Made by a program: the position numbers and the translations under genes | In this document: one piece after another, positions 1-8,531 of the stretch | Layout: every line of letters starts with the position of its first letter | Position numbering within the stretch: position 1 is the stretch's first letter | The notes under the pieces: model-generated | What the model saw: the letters and a program-made list of their open reading frames with translations, nothing else | Databases searched by the model: none | Told to the model about the DNA's origin: nothing | NCBI GenBank assembly: GCA_001767435.1 | Contig: MEKT01000218.1 | Coordinates: 1-33,355 of the forward strand | Reading direction: 5' to 3' | Origin: Acidobacteria bacterium RIFCSPLOWO2_02_FULL_65_29 | GTDB taxonomy: Bacteria > Acidobacteriota > Vicinamibacteria > Vicinamibacterales > CAVVIG01 | Length of the DNA: 33,355 nucleotides

Positions 1-2
1 GG

Positions 3-827
3 AGTCATTTTCTGAGCACGCCGGTCGACGTCGTGGCCGCACGCTTCGGTCTGGAAGGCGCGCGCTCGTGTGTCCTGGCCGCCTGCTCATCGAGCACGAT
101 TGCGATCGGGCAGGGTGCCGCCGCGATTCGCGCGGGGCGAGCGGACGCCGTCCTGGCCGGCGGGACCGATGCGCTGGCGAGGCTCACGTTCAGCGGCTTC
201 AATGCGCTGAAGTTGATGGACGCCGCGCCTTGCAGGCCATTCGATCGCAGCCGCGCCGGTATGAATATCGGGGAAGGCGCCGCCGTCCTGGTGCTCGAAG
301 AGCTCGATCGAGCGCGACGTCGTGGCGCGACGATCTATGGCGAGGTCGCCGGGTACGCATTTGGATGCGAAGCCTTTCACCCGACGGCGCCGGAACCAGA
401 GGGTCGGCCGCTGGCCGCTGTGATCGGCGCGGCACTGCGGGACGCGCGCCTCGACGCCTCGGCGGTCGATCACATCAGCGCTCACGGCACGGCCACGCCA
501 CAAAATGACTCGGCCGAGATGCGGGGATTCCGCCGAGTCTTCGGCGAGCGCACGCACGCCATTCCCGTGACGTCGATCAAGTCGATGATCGGCCACTGCC
601 TCGGCGCCGCGGGAGGCATCGAGGCGGCGATCCTGGCGCTGACGATTCACCGCGGCTCGATCCCGCCGACGATTCATCATCACCAGACCGATGAGGAGTG
701 TCGTGGGGACATCGTGGCGAATGAGGCCCGGGACTGCCGGGTCCGGTGCGGTCTCTCGACATCGCTCGCCTTCGGCGGCATCGATTCCGCTATCGTGATC
801 AGCGCGGTAGATCACCCGCCGACGTAA
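3..827 (+). CDS. Beta-ketoacyl-ACP synthase, KAS I/II (FabF-like) family, 3' part
   Basis: The frame is open to the window edge, so the N-terminus lies outside. The visible 274 residues carry the Cys-His-His triad of condensing enzymes: Cys28 in LAACSSS, His161 in HGTATPQND and His198 in IGHCLGAAGG (numbered from base 3). The C-terminal GLSTSLAFGG matches the usual glycine-rich KAS ending. Enzymes of this family extend an acyl chain on acyl carrier protein by decarboxylative condensation with malonyl-ACP in the cytoplasm. The TACSSS-like nucleophile motif and the divergent sequence fit a pathway-specific KAS (for example of an aryl-polyene or specialised lipid cluster) as well as housekeeping FabF; the upstream genes that would decide this are not in the window. 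It converges on the HEAT-protein gene. The family call is firm, the pathway is not. Confidence 0.9.
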   Translation, partial: SHFLSTPVDVVAARFGLEGARSCVLAACSSSTIAIGQGAAAIRAGRADAVLAGGTDALARLTFSGFNALKLMDAAPCRPFDRSRAGMNIGEGAAVLVLEELDRARRRGATIYGEVAGYAFGCEAFHPTAPEPEGRPLAAVIGAALRDARLDASAVDHISAHGTATPQNDSAEMRGFRRVFGERTHAIPVTSIKSMIGHCLGAAGGIEAAILALTIHRGSIPPTIHHHQTDEECRGDIVANEARDCRVRCGLSTSLAFGGIDSAIVISAVDHPPT

Positions 828-910
828 CCCGGACGGCAACCGCTTGGCGGTGCCGCCGATGCCGCAGACCGAAGGGTGCGACGCGGCGCTCAACTCGCGT
901 CCGCCAGGCT

Positions 911-934
911 TTTTCGTGCTTTCGTGTTTTCGTG
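911..934. repeat. Period-8 tandem repeat (TTTTCGTG type)
   Basis: Three octamers in a row: ttttcgtg at 911-918, ctttcgtg at 919-926, ttttcgtg at 927-934. It sits in the 136-base space between two convergent genes (stops at 827 and 964). The same space holds a small hairpin-like accgc/gcggt pair near 838-850; no T-run terminator is evident. It belongs to the set of intergenic short-period arrays in this window. Confidence 0.6.
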
Positions 935-963
935 GCCAACGAGGTCCGAGCGGAAGCTTCGGT

Positions 964-1896
964 CTACTTCGCTCTCAGGATATCCTCAAAAAAACTGACC
1001 GCGCGCGGGTCACGCGATTGTCCCAGCCAGAACATCGCCTGTTTCCGAACCTCGACGTTGCGGTGAGTGCGTGCCAGATGAATCAGCAGCGGAATGCCCT
1101 CGTCTTTCGGCAGCTGACTGAGCGCGAACACCGCGCGCTTCTTGACCTCGATTTCAGGGTCGTTGTCGACGGCGCCGCGAATGGCGGCCGCCGCCTCGTC
1201 GCCGGCGCGCTGCGACAGCCAGAACAGCGCCTGGTTCCTGACACCCGTTCGTGGGTCGTCGCGCGCCAAGGCAATGAGGGTTCGGAGCGCAGGTCGACCG
1301 GGAATGAGCGCGAGCGCGCCCAGCGCCGGTCGCACGACGCGGTTCTCGCGTTCCCGGTCCCCCGAGCCTCCGGATCCGGCCAGCGCCGTGAGCCACGCCA
1401 CGCTGTCGGCGGCCGGCACGTTCTCCAACCAGACGAGGGGCATGCCGCCGCCATCGAGGTCGCAGTCGGGCGTGAAGGTGCGGACTCTGGTGACGCCACC
1501 ATTCTCCACGCGCGCCAGGATCACGAGATCGCTCGGCGGCTCGATGACGACCCGCGAGGCACGTGGGTCGAATGTGTCGCCTGCCGTCATCGTCACGCCG
1601 CCGCCGCTCTCGAGGCGGCACATGCCGCAGCACACGTCGGCCGCGGCATTTCCGATCCCCGCAGGGCTCGAGGCGCTGCAGCAGATGTGCCGCGTGCCGG
1701 GAATCATCGGCGTTCGGTACCCGATCCAGGCCGCGTCGCCCCGAGCGGCCACCGCCTGCACCTCGCGCTCGAGCGTCCCCGTGAAGGCTCTGGCCTCGAT
1801 CGGCGCGTTGGCAATCCGTCCCTGCGCGGCCATCAGCGTCGAGGCCGCCGCCGCGTATCCGAGGAAAAGCGCCAGCAATCCTTCCTTACTCAGCAC
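964..1896 (-). CDS. Secreted HEAT-repeat protein
   Basis: A 310-residue protein. I chose the GTG at 1896 because the frame further upstream only translates a simple octamer repeat; the GTG has an AAAGG 7 bases upstream and opens a signal peptide (KEG, then a hydrophobic stretch ending near MAAQG, residues 1-26). The C-terminal half has three or more HEAT/PBS-type helical repeats with the recurrent pattern VRNQALFWLSQ, VKKRAVFALSQ and VRKQAMFWLGQ. The middle has a cysteine cluster (Cys72, 73, 89, 90, 93) that could form disulfides after export. HEAT repeats are protein-binding scaffolds and no enzyme motif is visible. It is the last gene of an operon with another HEAT protein, an anti-sigma factor and an ECF sigma factor. 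The function is not known. Confidence 0.8.
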   Translation of the reverse strand: MLSKEGLLALFLGYAAAASTLMAAQGRIANAPIEARAFTGTLEREVQAVAARGDAAWIGYRTPMIPGTRHICCSASSPAGIGNAAADVCCGMCRLESGGGVTMTAGDTFDPRASRVVIEPPSDLVILARVENGGVTRVRTFTPDCDLDGGGMPLVWLENVPAADSVAWLTALAGSGGSGDRERENRVVRPALGALALIPGRPALRTLIALARDDPRTGVRNQALFWLSQRAGDEAAAAIRGAVDNDPEIEVKKRAVFALSQLPKDEGIPLLIHLARTHRNVEVRKQAMFWLGQSRDPRAVSFFEDILRAK

Positions 1897-1902
1897 TCTT
1901 AG

Positions 1903-1970
1903 ACCTTTGCACCTCTGCACCTCTGCACCCCTGCACCTTTGCACCCTTGCACCCTTGCACCCTTGCACCC
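1903..1970. repeat. Period-8 tandem repeat, unit ACCYYTGC
   Basis: Eight consecutive octamers plus a half unit (acctttgc, acctctgc twice, acccctgc, acctttgc, acccttgc three times). It lies between the two HEAT genes and would be transcribed as the 5' leader of the downstream one. Read in frame it gives a false N-terminal extension of that protein. Confidence 0.9.
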
Positions 1971-1975
1971 AGTTC

Positions 1976-3388
1976 TCACTTGAGCAACTCGAGCAGGTAA
2001 TCGGTCGCCACCTTGTCGCGCATGTTCGACAGTTTCGAGACAATCTCGCGCTTCATACCTGGATCTTTCTCGGCCTTCGCGAGCTCGACGAGCGCCACGG
2101 CATTCCGCTGAACGAACAGCGCAGTGACGATCTCCTTCTTCACCTCGGCATTGGCTTCCGATCCGTAGAGCATTTTCAGGACGTCGCCGGTCCGGCGCGC
2201 GTTCATCACGCCGAGGTTTCTGATCGCCGATCGACGGAGCGAATCGTCCTTCTCGGTTCGGGCCAGCTCCGCCAGCTTGTCCGAGGCGCCGCCGACCATC
2301 AGCGACTGAATGATGCTCTTCTTGATGTCCACGGAACTTTCAGTACCGTACAGTTCCGAGAGCTCGGAGACGGCGCGCATCGCGCCAAGCTGCCGCACGG
2401 CCTCGCTGCGGAGCTCGGGCGAGCTCTCGCTCTTGACGATGGCCAGCAGCCGCGCCCGGTCGCCGGAGGGCACGAAGCTCTTGATCACCGCCCGCTTGAT
2501 GCTGATGTCGGTGGTCGAGCGGTAGACCTCTTCGAGAATCTGGCGGTTTTCAGGCCCACCCATCGCCCCGAGGTAGCGCACGGCCCGCAGCTGCAGGTCG
2601 GGGTTGCCGCCGCCCTTGGCCACGCCGGTGATGATTTCGCGCGCCCGCGCCGTGCGGCTCTGGCTGAGCACGAACAGCGCGTTCTCCTTGACCTTCACCG
2701 AGCTGCTGCCGGCGAGCAATTGCTCGATCATCGGCACGCCGCGCTCCGGATCGCTCTGCATGATGCCGCGCAGCGCCAGCAGCTTGAGCTCCTCGTCGGC
2801 CTGGGCCTCGGGCGACACGGCCTGGCCGGAGGTCTGACGCGCCTCCATCTCGAGCGCTTTCGCGTCCTTCAGCCAGCGGCTGTCCCCGAACTTTTTCTGC
2901 ATGACGTCGAGCGTCGACAGCGCGTCGGCAATCTGCTTTTGTTTCACTTGCGAGTACGCCTTCCAGTAGAACGCCCCGTCGACCTTTCTGGCCGCAGCTA
3001 GGGCGCTGTCACCGTCGAACTGATCGATGAAGCGGCTGAGCTGCTCGATGGCGCGCTCGAGCTGGCCGCGATCGATCGAGTTGAGCGCCTGCTCGTACAG
3101 CTCTTCGAGACGTCCCTCCACCCGCACGAAGGGTGCAGGAGGCACGGGAGGCGCCGGAGGAATCGGGGGCGCCGGTCGCGCGGGCCGCTGGCCGAGATCC
3201 ACCAGCGAGTCGAGGTCGAACCTCAGCTCCGGAAAAGGCCCCGGAAACGGCGTTTGGCCGCCGAGGTCGAACCGCAAATCCACTTCAGGCAGTGGGAACG
3301 GTGTCTGTGCGGCGGCAGCCGCGGCGATGCCGAACCCCATGGTCCCGGCCATCATTCCGAGAATCAGCTGTTTCATATTCGTGTTCAT
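1976..3388 (-). CDS. Secreted HEAT-repeat protein with proline-rich segment and TPR-like helices
   Basis: 470 residues from the ATG at 3388, which overlaps the anti-sigma stop as ATGA, so the two genes are probably translationally coupled; a GGA lies 7 bases upstream. The order is: signal peptide (residues 1-26, ending AAAAAAQ), a proline-rich segment with an internal duplication of QTPFP...LRFDL, a proline run, a TPR/YbgF-like helical pair (roughly residues 100-170), then HEAT-like repeats to the C-terminus with recurring RxxAIRNLG and LRAVRYLG patterns. No catalytic motif is seen. HEAT and TPR repeats usually bind proteins, so a periplasmic scaffold or sensor controlled by the adjacent ECF pair is the likely role. 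A longer frame reading back into the anti-sigma gene exists but has no signal peptide and is judged spurious. Confidence 0.85.
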   Translation of the reverse strand: MNTNMKQLILGMMAGTMGFGIAAAAAAQTPFPLPEVDLRFDLGGQTPFPGPFPELRFDLDSLVDLGQRPARPAPPIPPAPPVPPAPFVRVEGRLEELYEQALNSIDRGQLERAIEQLSRFIDQFDGDSALAAARKVDGAFYWKAYSQVKQKQIADALSTLDVMQKKFGDSRWLKDAKALEMEARQTSGQAVSPEAQADEELKLLALRGIMQSDPERGVPMIEQLLAGSSSVKVKENALFVLSQSRTARAREIITGVAKGGGNPDLQLRAVRYLGAMGGPENRQILEEVYRSTTDISIKRAVIKSFVPSGDRARLLAIVKSESSPELRSEAVRQLGAMRAVSELSELYGTESSVDIKKSIIQSLMVGGASDKLAELARTEKDDSLRRSAIRNLGVMNARRTGDVLKMLYGSEANAEVKKEIVTALFVQRNAVALVELAKAEKDPGMKREIVSKLSNMRDKVATDYLLELLK

Positions 3389-4131
3389 GTCGTTTTCCGT
3401 GGTTCGGTGGGCGCGAGGTCGCGCTCGCGCAGTTCGCCTGAAAGGACGCGAACCTTGAAGAGCAGCGCCGCCGCGTCCAGGCGCGCGCGCACGGTCTCGA
3501 ACTCCGCCGGGGTCATCGTGGAGGGTCCGTGGACGATCTCGAGCAGGTTGCGCTCGAGCTCGTCGAGGACGCCGGCGATCGTGTCGTCGCCGGCCCGCTC
3601 GGCGGCATCGCGATACAGCCGGTTGGCATCGACGAGATCGGCCGCCCAGGCCTGTTGCCCGCTCACATCCACCCGATCGCCGCTCGCGTTGACGAAATCC
3701 AGCAGGACCCGCTCGGATTCGTCGAGGTGATCGCCGATCGCGAGCGAGAGTACGCGTGCGCCTGCATCCGGCGACGTGGTGTCCGACTGGGTGACCGGAG
3801 CGGCCGGCGCCCCATCGGGCCAGTACCGCCCGGCGACGAACGCCGCCGTGATGAAGAGGGCCAACCCACTCGCGAGCGTCGGGCGATACCACGCCATCCA
3901 CCAGGGCGGCTCCTGGACTGGCAGGTCGTGCCTGATGCGCTGCCAGACTTCGAGGCCGTACCGATCGTCTCGCTCGGGGACGTCCACATCGGCGACGAGC
4001 GCCAGCGTGCCGGCAATCTCGCGATAGGCCGCCGCACACGCGTCGCACGTGTTCAGGTGCTCGTCGATGCGCTCGCGCCGACGTGCCTCGCCGTAGTGAT
4101 ACAGAATGAGCTCGTCTTCGCTGTAATGCAT
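3385..4131 (-). CDS. Zinc-binding anti-sigma factor, single-pass membrane protein
   Basis: 248 residues. The N-terminus has the zinc anti-sigma (ZAS) signature HxxxCxxC (His25, Cys29, Cys32). A single membrane helix follows at about residues 88-106 (LASGLALFITAAFVAG), then a periplasmic helical region of about 140 residues. Members of this family bind and silence their partner ECF sigma factor at the inner membrane until a signal releases it. It lies 11 bases downstream of the sigma gene and overlaps the next HEAT gene by 4 bases (ATGA), so the unit is sigma, anti-sigma, HEAT, HEAT. The signal sensed by the periplasmic part cannot be read from sequence. Confidence 0.9.
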   Translation of the reverse strand: MHYSEDELILYHYGEARRRERIDEHLNTCDACAAAYREIAGTLALVADVDVPERDDRYGLEVWQRIRHDLPVQEPPWWMAWYRPTLASGLALFITAAFVAGRYWPDGAPAAPVTQSDTTSPDAGARVLSLAIGDHLDESERVLLDFVNASGDRVDVSGQQAWAADLVDANRLYRDAAERAGDDTIAGVLDELERNLLEIVHGPSTMTPAEFETVRARLDAAALLFKVRVLSGELRERDLAPTEPRKTT

Positions 4132-4133
4132 TT

Positions 4134-4164
4134 CCCCAGCCCCTAGTCCCCAGCCTCCAGCCCC
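4134..4164. repeat. Period-7 tandem repeat (CCCCAGC type)
   Basis: Heptamers ccccagc, ccctagt, ccccagc, ctccagc at 4134-4161, with part of a fifth. The array fills the 11-base gap between the sigma and anti-sigma genes and runs into the last codons of the sigma gene, encoding its C-terminal LEAGD and stop. Confidence 0.65.
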
Positions 4165-4709
4165 TTCAGTTCCGCTCGGAGTTTCTTGACCGCGCGGAAC
4201 ACGGCGTGCTTGGCGGCGCTCGTCCCCAACCGGAGCGTCCGGGCGATCTCGTCCGTCGTCCGGCCCTCGTAGTGGCGCAGCGTGAACGCCGCGCGCTCGA
4301 GCGGGCTCAGACTGTCGAGCGCAGCGGCGACGCGGCGGCCGATGTCGCGGCTTTCCGCCAGTCGGTGTGGTCCCGGCGACTCCGACACTGGCATCGTGAA
4401 TTCGTCGATCGGTTCCATGCGTGCGCGCTTCTTGCGCGACTCACGCGTTCGAACGTGCTCGACGGCGCAGTTGACCACGATGCGGTACAACCAGGTGCCA
4501 AAATTGGCCCGCGCCTCGAATTGCCCGAGGTGCCGATACGCCCGGAGCAAGCTCTCCTGCACGATGTCCTCGGCGTCCGGCTCGTTGCCGGCCATCCGGT
4601 AGGCCAGGCGGAAGGCGCTCCGGCTGTGCTGCTCGACGAGCGCCCGGAACGCCTCGTCGTCGCCCCGACGGGCCCGGGCGAGGACGGCCGGTATGTCGGT
4701 CACGGTCAT
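4143..4709 (-). CDS. ECF-type RNA polymerase sigma factor (sigma-70 family, RpoE-like)
   Basis: 188 residues with both ECF domains. Region 2 is seen in FRLAYRMAGNEPDAEDIVQE and ANFGTWLYRIVVN (about residues 33-80). Region 4 is the C-terminal helix-turn-helix SPLERAAFTLRHYEG, then TTDEIARTLRLGTSAAKHAV (about residues 130-175). The two are joined by a short variable linker. It would direct RNA polymerase to its own promoter set when released by the anti-sigma factor encoded next door. The operon with two secreted HEAT proteins suggests an envelope-related signal. The ATG at 4709 has no clear ribosome-binding site; a weak -10-like TAACCT lies 7 bases before it, so leaderless initiation is possible. 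The family call is firm; the regulon is unknown. Confidence 0.93.
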   Translation of the reverse strand: MTVTDIPAVLARARRGDDEAFRALVEQHSRSAFRLAYRMAGNEPDAEDIVQESLLRAYRHLGQFEARANFGTWLYRIVVNCAVEHVRTRESRKKRARMEPIDEFTMPVSESPGPHRLAESRDIGRRVAAALDSLSPLERAAFTLRHYEGRTTDEIARTLRLGTSAAKHAVFRAVKKLRAELKGLEAGD

Positions 4710-4746
4710 TCGTGACAGGTTAGACGGGGGGGAAGGGGAACTGGTT

Positions 4747-4781
4747 AGGGCAGAGGGCAGAGGGCAGAGGGCGGAGGGCCC
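4747..4781. repeat. Period-7 tandem repeat (AGGGCAG type)
   Basis: Five heptamers: agggcag three times, agggcgg, agggccc. It lies in the roughly 100-base gap between the M28 peptidase stop and the sigma factor start, upstream of the sigma gene. No other signal is seen in the gap. Confidence 0.85.
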
Positions 4782-4810
4782 TGCGGCGAATCAGTCTCTG
4801 GCTTGGCGCA

Positions 4811-5674
4811 TCACTCGAGCCGTGCTTCTATTTGGGGCAGCGCGGCGAGCACAACGTCACCGACCACCTGCAGGCTCCGGGCGCTGACCGCGTCCAGCGT
4901 ATCTCCCGCGGTGTGCCAGGGGCCAAACTCGAGGTCGATGAGATCGACGGCGGGGACGCCTGCCTGGACAAAGGGGAGGTGGTCGTCCTCGATCGCGGTG
5001 GCGTCGTTGGTGAAGTAGGCTGTCAGCTTCTGGCTTCGCGCCGCCTCCCAGATGATGTCGGTGAGCCAGGGCGTGGAATTCAGATCGCGCTTGATGCGCA
5101 GATCGCGGTCGCCAATCATGTCGACGAGCACCAGCGCCTTGAGCGTGGCCAGCGACCTGTCTCGTCTGGCCGCGTCCACGTAGTGGCGGCTCCCGTAGGT
5201 TTGGTCGTTGCCCCGCCATTCGACGACCGCTTCTTCCCCGTCGAGGAATAGGATCTCGATGGTGACGGCGTTCTTCCGCGTTTTCAGAACCCGCGCGATC
5301 TCGATGAGAAACGCCGCGCTGGATCCGCCGTCGTTGGCGCCGACAAAGGGAAATTCGCGAAATCGCTTCGTGTCGTAATGGCCCGCGATGACGAGGCGGT
5401 TTCTGCTCGCCCCGGGAATGGTCGCGATGAGATTCACCATGTGAACGGGCCCGAGCGGCGTCTGGTCGTCCCACCCCTGGTCGATGGCCGTGAGGCCGGC
5501 GGCGGCCAGCTGGTCCTTGATGTATTTCCGCGAGCGCTCGATGGCCGCAGACCCCGCCGGACGGGGACCGATCGCCACCAGCCGCCGGAGGTGCTCCCAC
5601 GCGCGGTTGGAGTCGAAGCGAGGGGAGGCGGGTGCCTGCGCCAGGAGCGCCAAGGCGATCAGAAATCTCAGCAT
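4811..5674 (-). CDS. M28-family zinc metallopeptidase or glutaminyl-peptide cyclotransferase-like, secreted
   Basis: 287 residues with a short signal peptide (MLRFLIALALLAQAPA). The M28 metal-site motifs occur in order: AGHYDTK (His99, Asp101), ANDGGSS (Asp115), LFLDGEEA (Glu147, Glu148), VDMIGD (Asp185), EDDHLPF (His232) and WHTAGDTLD (His254). M28 enzymes are aminopeptidases, but the DGEEA, DDHxPF and WHT combination and the short length are typical of bacterial and animal-type glutaminyl cyclases, which form N-terminal pyroglutamate. Either way it would act in the periplasm or outside the cell. It is a single gene on the minus strand, followed upstream by a long inverted repeat. The fold is certain; the choice between aminopeptidase and cyclase is open. 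Confidence 0.88.
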   Translation of the reverse strand: MLRFLIALALLAQAPASPRFDSNRAWEHLRRLVAIGPRPAGSAAIERSRKYIKDQLAAAGLTAIDQGWDDQTPLGPVHMVNLIATIPGASRNRLVIAGHYDTKRFREFPFVGANDGGSSAAFLIEIARVLKTRKNAVTIEILFLDGEEAVVEWRGNDQTYGSRHYVDAARRDRSLATLKALVLVDMIGDRDLRIKRDLNSTPWLTDIIWEAARSQKLTAYFTNDATAIEDDHLPFVQAGVPAVDLIDLEFGPWHTAGDTLDAVSARSLQVVGDVVLAALPQIEARLE

Positions 5675-5681
5675 TGTAGTC

Positions 5682-5790
5682 GGGTAATTGGATAATCGAG
5701 TAATCGGGTAATTGATTGATTCATGGATTGAATCGTCGGTTGCTCAATCAGGCCGTCCAATTACCAGATTACCCGATTATCCAATTACCC
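5682..5790. repeat. Long inverted repeat built from period-8 units (GGGTAATT / GGATAATC)
   Basis: Arms at 5682-5714 and 5758-5790 are reverse complements over 33 bases with two mismatches; the first 17 bases match perfectly. Each arm is itself a run of octamers (gggtaatt, ggataatc, gagtaatc, gggtaatt). The loop is about 43 bases and AT-rich compared with its surroundings. It lies just upstream of the M28 gene and next to a second inverted element at 5801-5958. A transcript could fold into a strong hairpin; there is no T-run. Confidence 0.85.
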
Positions 5791-5800
5791 AATCCCGTTA

Positions 5801-5958
5801 GGGCCCGTCAAGGAATAAAGGTGCCAATTCTGGGCGTCGAGGCGCCCGGCTGGCAAGGCGCGAGGAGCGAGCATACTCAGCGTATGTAAGCGAGGAGCAA
5901 CGCAGCCAGCCGGGATGCATCGGCGGCCAGAATGGCACCTTTATTCCTTGACGGGCCC
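5801..5958. repeat. Inverted-repeat element, about 158 bp, touching the citrate synthase stop codon
   Basis: Terminal arms at 5801-5833 and 5927-5958 are reverse complements over 32 bases apart from one extra A in the left arm. They start and end with gggcccgtcaaggaataaag and its complement. An inner pair (gcccggctgg / ccagccggga) and a near-palindromic core around gcatactcagcgtatg add to the fold. The right arm ends one base before the citrate synthase stop triplet (5959-5961). The core resembles a palindromic sequence I recall seeing repeatedly at gene ends in other high-GC bacteria, which would make this a MITE- or REP-like element; that is memory, not a search. It encodes nothing and may act as the gene's terminator. 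Confidence 0.8.
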
Positions 5959-7251
<1,293 letters not shown>

Positions 7252-7270
7252 ACGACAGGAACCCAGTAGG

Positions 7271-7305
7271 AAGTTAGAAGTTAGAAGTGAGAAGTTAGAA
7301 GTTTA
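7271..7305. repeat. Period-7 tandem repeat, unit AAGTTAG
   Basis: Five consecutive heptamers (aagttag twice, aagtgag, aagttag, aagttta). The last contains the TAA stop codon of the yacG-like gene. It lies in the 51-base space between that gene and citrate synthase. Confidence 0.9.
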
Positions 7306-7500
7306 TTCTGCGTCCTCGCTGGCGTCGGCCTCTGAGGGGTCGGGCTCGTCGACGGCTTCTCCAGCCACCCGATAGGCGCCGTCCACCCAGCGCGCCAAGT
7401 CCTGTAGCCGGCAACGCTCGCTGCAGAACGGCTGCCACGGGTCTTCTGCGAGCCTCCGCCGGCAGAGCACGCACACCGGAGCGCTGTCCTGGCCGGGCAT
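7303..7500 (-). CDS. yacG: YacG-like zinc protein (DNA gyrase inhibitor family)
   Basis: 65 residues from the ATG at 7500. The four zinc cysteines are in CVLC and FCSERC (Cys10, 13, 26, 30), followed by the family's RLQDLARWVDGAYRVAG. YacG in E. coli binds GyrB and inhibits gyrase. Here the spacing between the Cys pairs and the FCSERC block fit well; the acidic tail (PDPSEADASEDAE) is normal for the family. A GTG at 7527 would add nine residues, but the ATG places the first cysteine at the usual distance from the N-terminus. Neither start has a strong ribosome-binding site. It stands alone between citrate synthase and the phoU region. Confidence 0.82.
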   Translation of the reverse strand: MPGQDSAPVCVLCRRRLAEDPWQPFCSERCRLQDLARWVDGAYRVAGEAVDEPDPSEADASEDAE

Positions 7501-7543
7501 GGATTCTATTCTAATCCAGGGGATCACGTGAACCGGTCGCTGT

Positions 7544-7571
7544 CAGCTATCGGCTATCAGCCGTCAGCTGG
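7544..7571. repeat. Period-7 tandem repeat (CAGCTAT type)
   Basis: Four heptamers: cagctat, cggctat, cagccgt, cagctgg. It lies upstream of the yacG-like gene, at the edge of the 230-base space before phoU. Confidence 0.6.
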
Positions 7572-7593
7572 AGCCCCACGAAATCGACGTCGT

Positions 7594-7686
7594 GTCCGGC
7601 TTCAGCCGGACTTCATGGTCCGCCTAACCGCCTCCGCCAAGGCTACGGCGGTCCGCCGAAGCTTCACGCGAAGGCGGAAGGCGGAC
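7594..7686. repeat. Palindromic intergenic element with CTTCAG-centred hairpin
   Basis: The first part is a perfect 18-base hairpin at 7594-7611, gtccggcttcagccggac, with arms GTCCGG/CCGGAC around CTTCAG. A larger inverted structure follows, closed by gtccgcct (7618-7625) and aggcggac (7679-7686), with further complementary ccgcc/ggcgg segments inside. It fills most of the gene-free stretch 7528-7757 downstream of phoU. It resembles REP-type elements and could stop transcription or protect the 3' end of the pstB-phoU mRNA; no T-run is present. No coding potential is seen. Confidence 0.7.
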
Positions 7687-7757
7687 ACTGCGTACCCAAC
7701 GGTTACGGGCCGCGATTTCTTCACAGTCGCTGAGAACTGACAGCCGAGAGCGACCTC

Positions 7758-8444
7758 TCAGGCACCCTCCCCGGCGTGGTGGCGGACGTCCCTGGCCGAA
7801 ACAATGAAGATGACGTCTTCGGCGATGTTGGTGGCGTGGTCGCCGATACGCTCGAGGTGGCGGGAGACGAGAATCAGATCCAGCGCCGGCTCGATCGTCG
7901 AGGGATCCTGCAGCATGAAGGTGAGGAGCTCGCGAAAAATCTGCGTCTTGAGCGCGTCGAGCCGGTCGTCTTCGATGATCACGTTCTGCGCGAGCGCGAG
8001 ATCGCGCCGGACGAACGCGTCGAGCGCGTCGCGGAGCATGGTCTGCGCGATCGACGCCATGCGTGGAATGTCGATCAGCTTCTTGATCGGCGCGTGGGAG
8101 GCGTAGCGGCGCGCCGCCTCGGCGATGTTCACGGCCAGGTCGCCGACCCGCTCGAGGTCCGTGTTGATCTTCACGACAGCGACAATCGTGCGGAGGTCGG
8201 CCGCCATCGGCTGGTAGAGCGCCAGCAGCGTGAAACAACGGCTGTCGAGCTCGATGTGCAGGCTGTTCACGGGCTCGTCGCCGACGAGCACGCGGTCGAT
8301 GAGATCGTGGTCGCGGTCGACCAGGCCTTTCACCGCCAGGCGGACGTTCTCCTCGGCCAGGCCGCCCATTTCGAGCAGGCGGGTTTTGAGCTGCTCGAGC
8401 TCCTCTTGGAAATGACGGACAACGCGCTCGACCGGTTCTGACAT
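7758..8444 (-). CDS. phoU: Phosphate signalling protein PhoU
   Basis: 228 residues, the normal PhoU length, all helical. The two metal-binding repeats of the family are present: DLERVGD (Glu98, Asp102) and HLERIGD (Glu198, Asp202). PhoU links the Pst transporter to the PhoR/PhoB two-component system and represses the Pho response when phosphate is plentiful; it also affects polyphosphate levels. It lies 87 bases downstream of pstB on the same strand, the conserved pstB-phoU order. The matching pstSCA genes are not next to it but 11 kb away on the other strand. Identification is secure. Confidence 0.97.
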   Translation of the reverse strand: MSEPVERVVRHFQEELEQLKTRLLEMGGLAEENVRLAVKGLVDRDHDLIDRVLVGDEPVNSLHIELDSRCFTLLALYQPMAADLRTIVAVVKINTDLERVGDLAVNIAEAARRYASHAPIKKLIDIPRMASIAQTMLRDALDAFVRRDLALAQNVIIEDDRLDALKTQIFRELLTFMLQDPSTIEPALDLILVSRHLERIGDHATNIAEDVIFIVSARDVRHHAGEGA

Positions 8445-8531
8445 TGTTGTTGTGTTCTCGCGGTGACAACCCTGCTATTTCTTCTTCGTGACGTCGAGCG
8501 TTGTCGCGCGACGGCGTTCATGAGGTCGCTT

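Noticed and set aside
1903-1970. CRISPR-like array
   Set aside because: The units are contiguous octamers with no spacers; the same is true of the other arrays, and no cas gene is present.
1897-2043. N-terminal extension of the second HEAT protein
   Set aside because: It translates the octamer array and the end of the preceding gene; the GTG at 1896 opens a signal peptide.
1142-3001. 619-codon open frame on the plus strand opposite the HEAT genes
   Set aside because: It crosses two genes, a spacer and a simple repeat; it has no homology pattern and no ribosome-binding site.
3389-4048. Long N-terminal extension of the HEAT protein through the anti-sigma gene
   Set aside because: It is out of frame with a well-supported anti-sigma gene, and a signal peptide begins at the ATG at 3388.
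7528-7740. Open frame of 70 codons between yacG and phoU
   Set aside because: It is made of the palindromic repeat element and a heptamer array; no protein-like pattern.
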